Below are positions 53,766 through 54,846 of a stretch of 54,846 nt of DNA, piece by piece. This DNA comes from a virus. The position numbers were made by a program, and so were the translations under genes. The notes under the pieces were generated by a model that made no database searches, was not told the origin of the DNA, and worked only from the letters and a program-made list of their open reading frames with translations. The stretch's first letter is position 1. Each line of letters begins with the position of its first letter. The stretch lies in the IMG/VR virus record IMGVR_UViG_3300024319_000016, positions 1-54,846 of that record; one strand, given 5' to 3'.

Positions 53766-54846
53766 ATGGCATATCTAAAGAAAAATATAGAAACATTAAT
53801 TGATATTAAGATTACAGACAAAGGTAGAGAGTTAATTTCTACTGGTAAGTTCTGTAACATTGAGTATTTTCAGGTTGGTGATTCTGAATTTGACTATAAA
53901 AACGAAGACATCTTTAAGAGAGATGGGAAGAAGGATACACAGATAGTATTTAGAGCTAAAGATAAAGATTCGGATGTTAAATATCCGATACCTGTCGGTA
54001 GTGAAAATCCTGATGACCCATTAAGTTGTAATACTTATGGTAGGGTTTACCCGAATCATCAAGAAGAGGTTGTAAGTAAGAAAGTAGAGTTTTTAGGTGT
54101 GACGCAAAATCAAAATATTAAAACACCGTTAGGTATATGTGTACCATTGATGAACTTTGATGGGACAGATACTTTGGTGACTAACAAGTTAATATCTTGT
54201 GAATATATTCTAATCAAATTTCCGCAAGACCCATCAAACGTTTTAGATACTGATGGTCCTTGTTTATGGTATAAAGTCGTTTCGTTTATTGATGAAAACA
54301 CGATTCAATTAGATAGACCTTTACCTAACTATTCTTTTGTTACTGACCTTAGTAAAGAGGCCACATTATTTGAGTACGCAAAAAGAGAGACTACAGAATA
54401 TTTAGATTTCAATGTTGCGTGGACTGAGGAGTTCGCTGGTTTTGATGTTAACTTACCAAGAACATTTGCTGAAGGGTCTAAATATCTATCAGCTAAAGAG
54501 ATGTTCGGTTATACGTCATATGAGCATGGAGACAATTATTATTCATGTAACCCTGAACCAACAACGACCACTACAACGACAATATGTCCTCCTGAGTTTT
54601 TATCATTGGACCTAACAAGAGAACCTACAGTACAATTATTTAGTAATGTTGAAGTAAGTGGAGAGAGTTGGGATTATTGTTCTTCTTATGTTGATTCTTA
54701 CGGTAAAGAGGTTTATGTGTATCCTGACGAACAAAAATTTATTGGTGTAATACATTATACTAAATGGGAAGACTATTATGGAACAGGTGAATGGTGGAAA
54801 GAATTTGACAGTGAATTCGAATTGAACCTACCAACGTTAATGTACC
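53766..54846 (+). CDS. Fibre-like structural protein, truncated by window end
   Basis: An ORF of at least 360 codons that is still open at the last base, so only its N-terminal part is visible. It begins MAYLKKNIETLIDIKITDKG. A beta-rich N-terminal region of about 255 residues, partly resembling baseplate/fibre-attachment proteins (ITDKGRELISTGKFCNIEYF), is followed by a poly-Thr linker (PTTTTTTT, about residues 265-272) and then a new domain with TICPPEFLSLDL. The linker links it to the mucin-like proteins upstream of the glycosyltransferases. Its own promoter-like box precedes it. A tail-fibre role is probable. Confidence 0.6.
   Translation, partial: MAYLKKNIETLIDIKITDKGRELISTGKFCNIEYFQVGDSEFDYKNEDIFKRDGKKDTQIVFRAKDKDSDVKYPIPVGSENPDDPLSCNTYGRVYPNHQEEVVSKKVEFLGVTQNQNIKTPLGICVPLMNFDGTDTLVTNKLISCEYILIKFPQDPSNVLDTDGPCLWYKVVSFIDENTIQLDRPLPNYSFVTDLSKEATLFEYAKRETTEYLDFNVAWTEEFAGFDVNLPRTFAEGSKYLSAKEMFGYTSYEHGDNYYSCNPEPTTTTTTTICPPEFLSLDLTREPTVQLFSNVEVSGESWDYCSSYVDSYGKEVYVYPDEQKFIGVIHYTKWEDYYGTGEWWKEFDSEFELNLPTLMY

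Noticed and set aside
1-54846. tRNA genes or recoded stop codons
   Set aside because: No cloverleaf-like sequence was noticed in the short intergenic gaps, and genes end normally at TAA, TAG and TGA, so the standard code applies.

Overview
The window reads as 54.8 kb of a large, AT-rich, T4-type contractile-tailed phage (myovirus). All convincing genes lie on the + strand, are tightly packed and often overlap (TAATG and ATGA junctions). They use the standard bacterial code, with TAA, TAG and TGA all acting as stops. Start codons are preceded by A/T-rich sequence with almost no Shine-Dalgarno motif. The SSB gene has a TTG-N19-TATCTTTA promoter that resembles the Bacteroidota TTG / TAnnTTTG consensus. 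I infer a Bacteroidota (flavobacterium-like) host; the viral assignment itself is firm.

Layout. 1-0.9 kb: a HAD-fold phosphatase-like gene. 1.0-15.1 kb: tail tube, a tail-assembly-chaperone pair probably joined by frameshifting, tape measure, then very large baseplate-hub proteins (one with a degenerate OmpA-like insert, one ending in a muramidase-like domain) around a gp53/LysM-like protein. 15.1-17.7 kb: small acidic and basic proteins, likely packaged in or scaffolding the head, and a nucleotidyltransferase-fold protein. 17.8-26.2 kb: a replication and nucleotide module (gp32-like SSB, UvsX/RecA recombinase, FEN-type exonuclease, DnaB-type helicase, class Ia ribonucleotide reductase NrdB/NrdA). 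26.2-43.3 kb: baseplate wedge (gp25-like, gp6/J-like), five long structural proteins carrying Ig-like, PKD-like or calcium-loop modules, and a 2119-residue protein that joins a gpI/gp7-like wedge region to a fibre-like C-terminus. 43.4-45.8 kb: two paralogous fibre-like proteins. 45.8-53.7 kb: seven consecutive glycosyltransferase-like genes. 53.8 kb to the end: a truncated fibre-like gene.

The most interesting part is 36.9-54.8 kb. Three adjacent structural proteins carry long mucin-like tracts built on a nine-residue TTTTSTT-x-x unit. Directly downstream is a seven-gene island with several different glycosyltransferase folds, followed by another gene with a poly-Thr linker. I propose a phage-encoded system that O-glycosylates its own fibre stalks (a 'glycosylated mucin fibre'). 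This is inference from content and neighbourhood; DNA glycosylation or host-surface modification are the main alternatives.

Regulation. An octamer TATTTATA, read on the coding strand, recurs 13-34 nt upstream of many structural starts and is probably a phage promoter element. It is the reverse complement of the T4 late box TATAAATA, so it is not that box in the usual orientation. Four intrinsic terminators and one perfect 12-bp UUCG hairpin separate the modules. No tRNA, CRISPR array, insertion sequence or integrase was seen. No gene-free stretch exceeds 300 bases.
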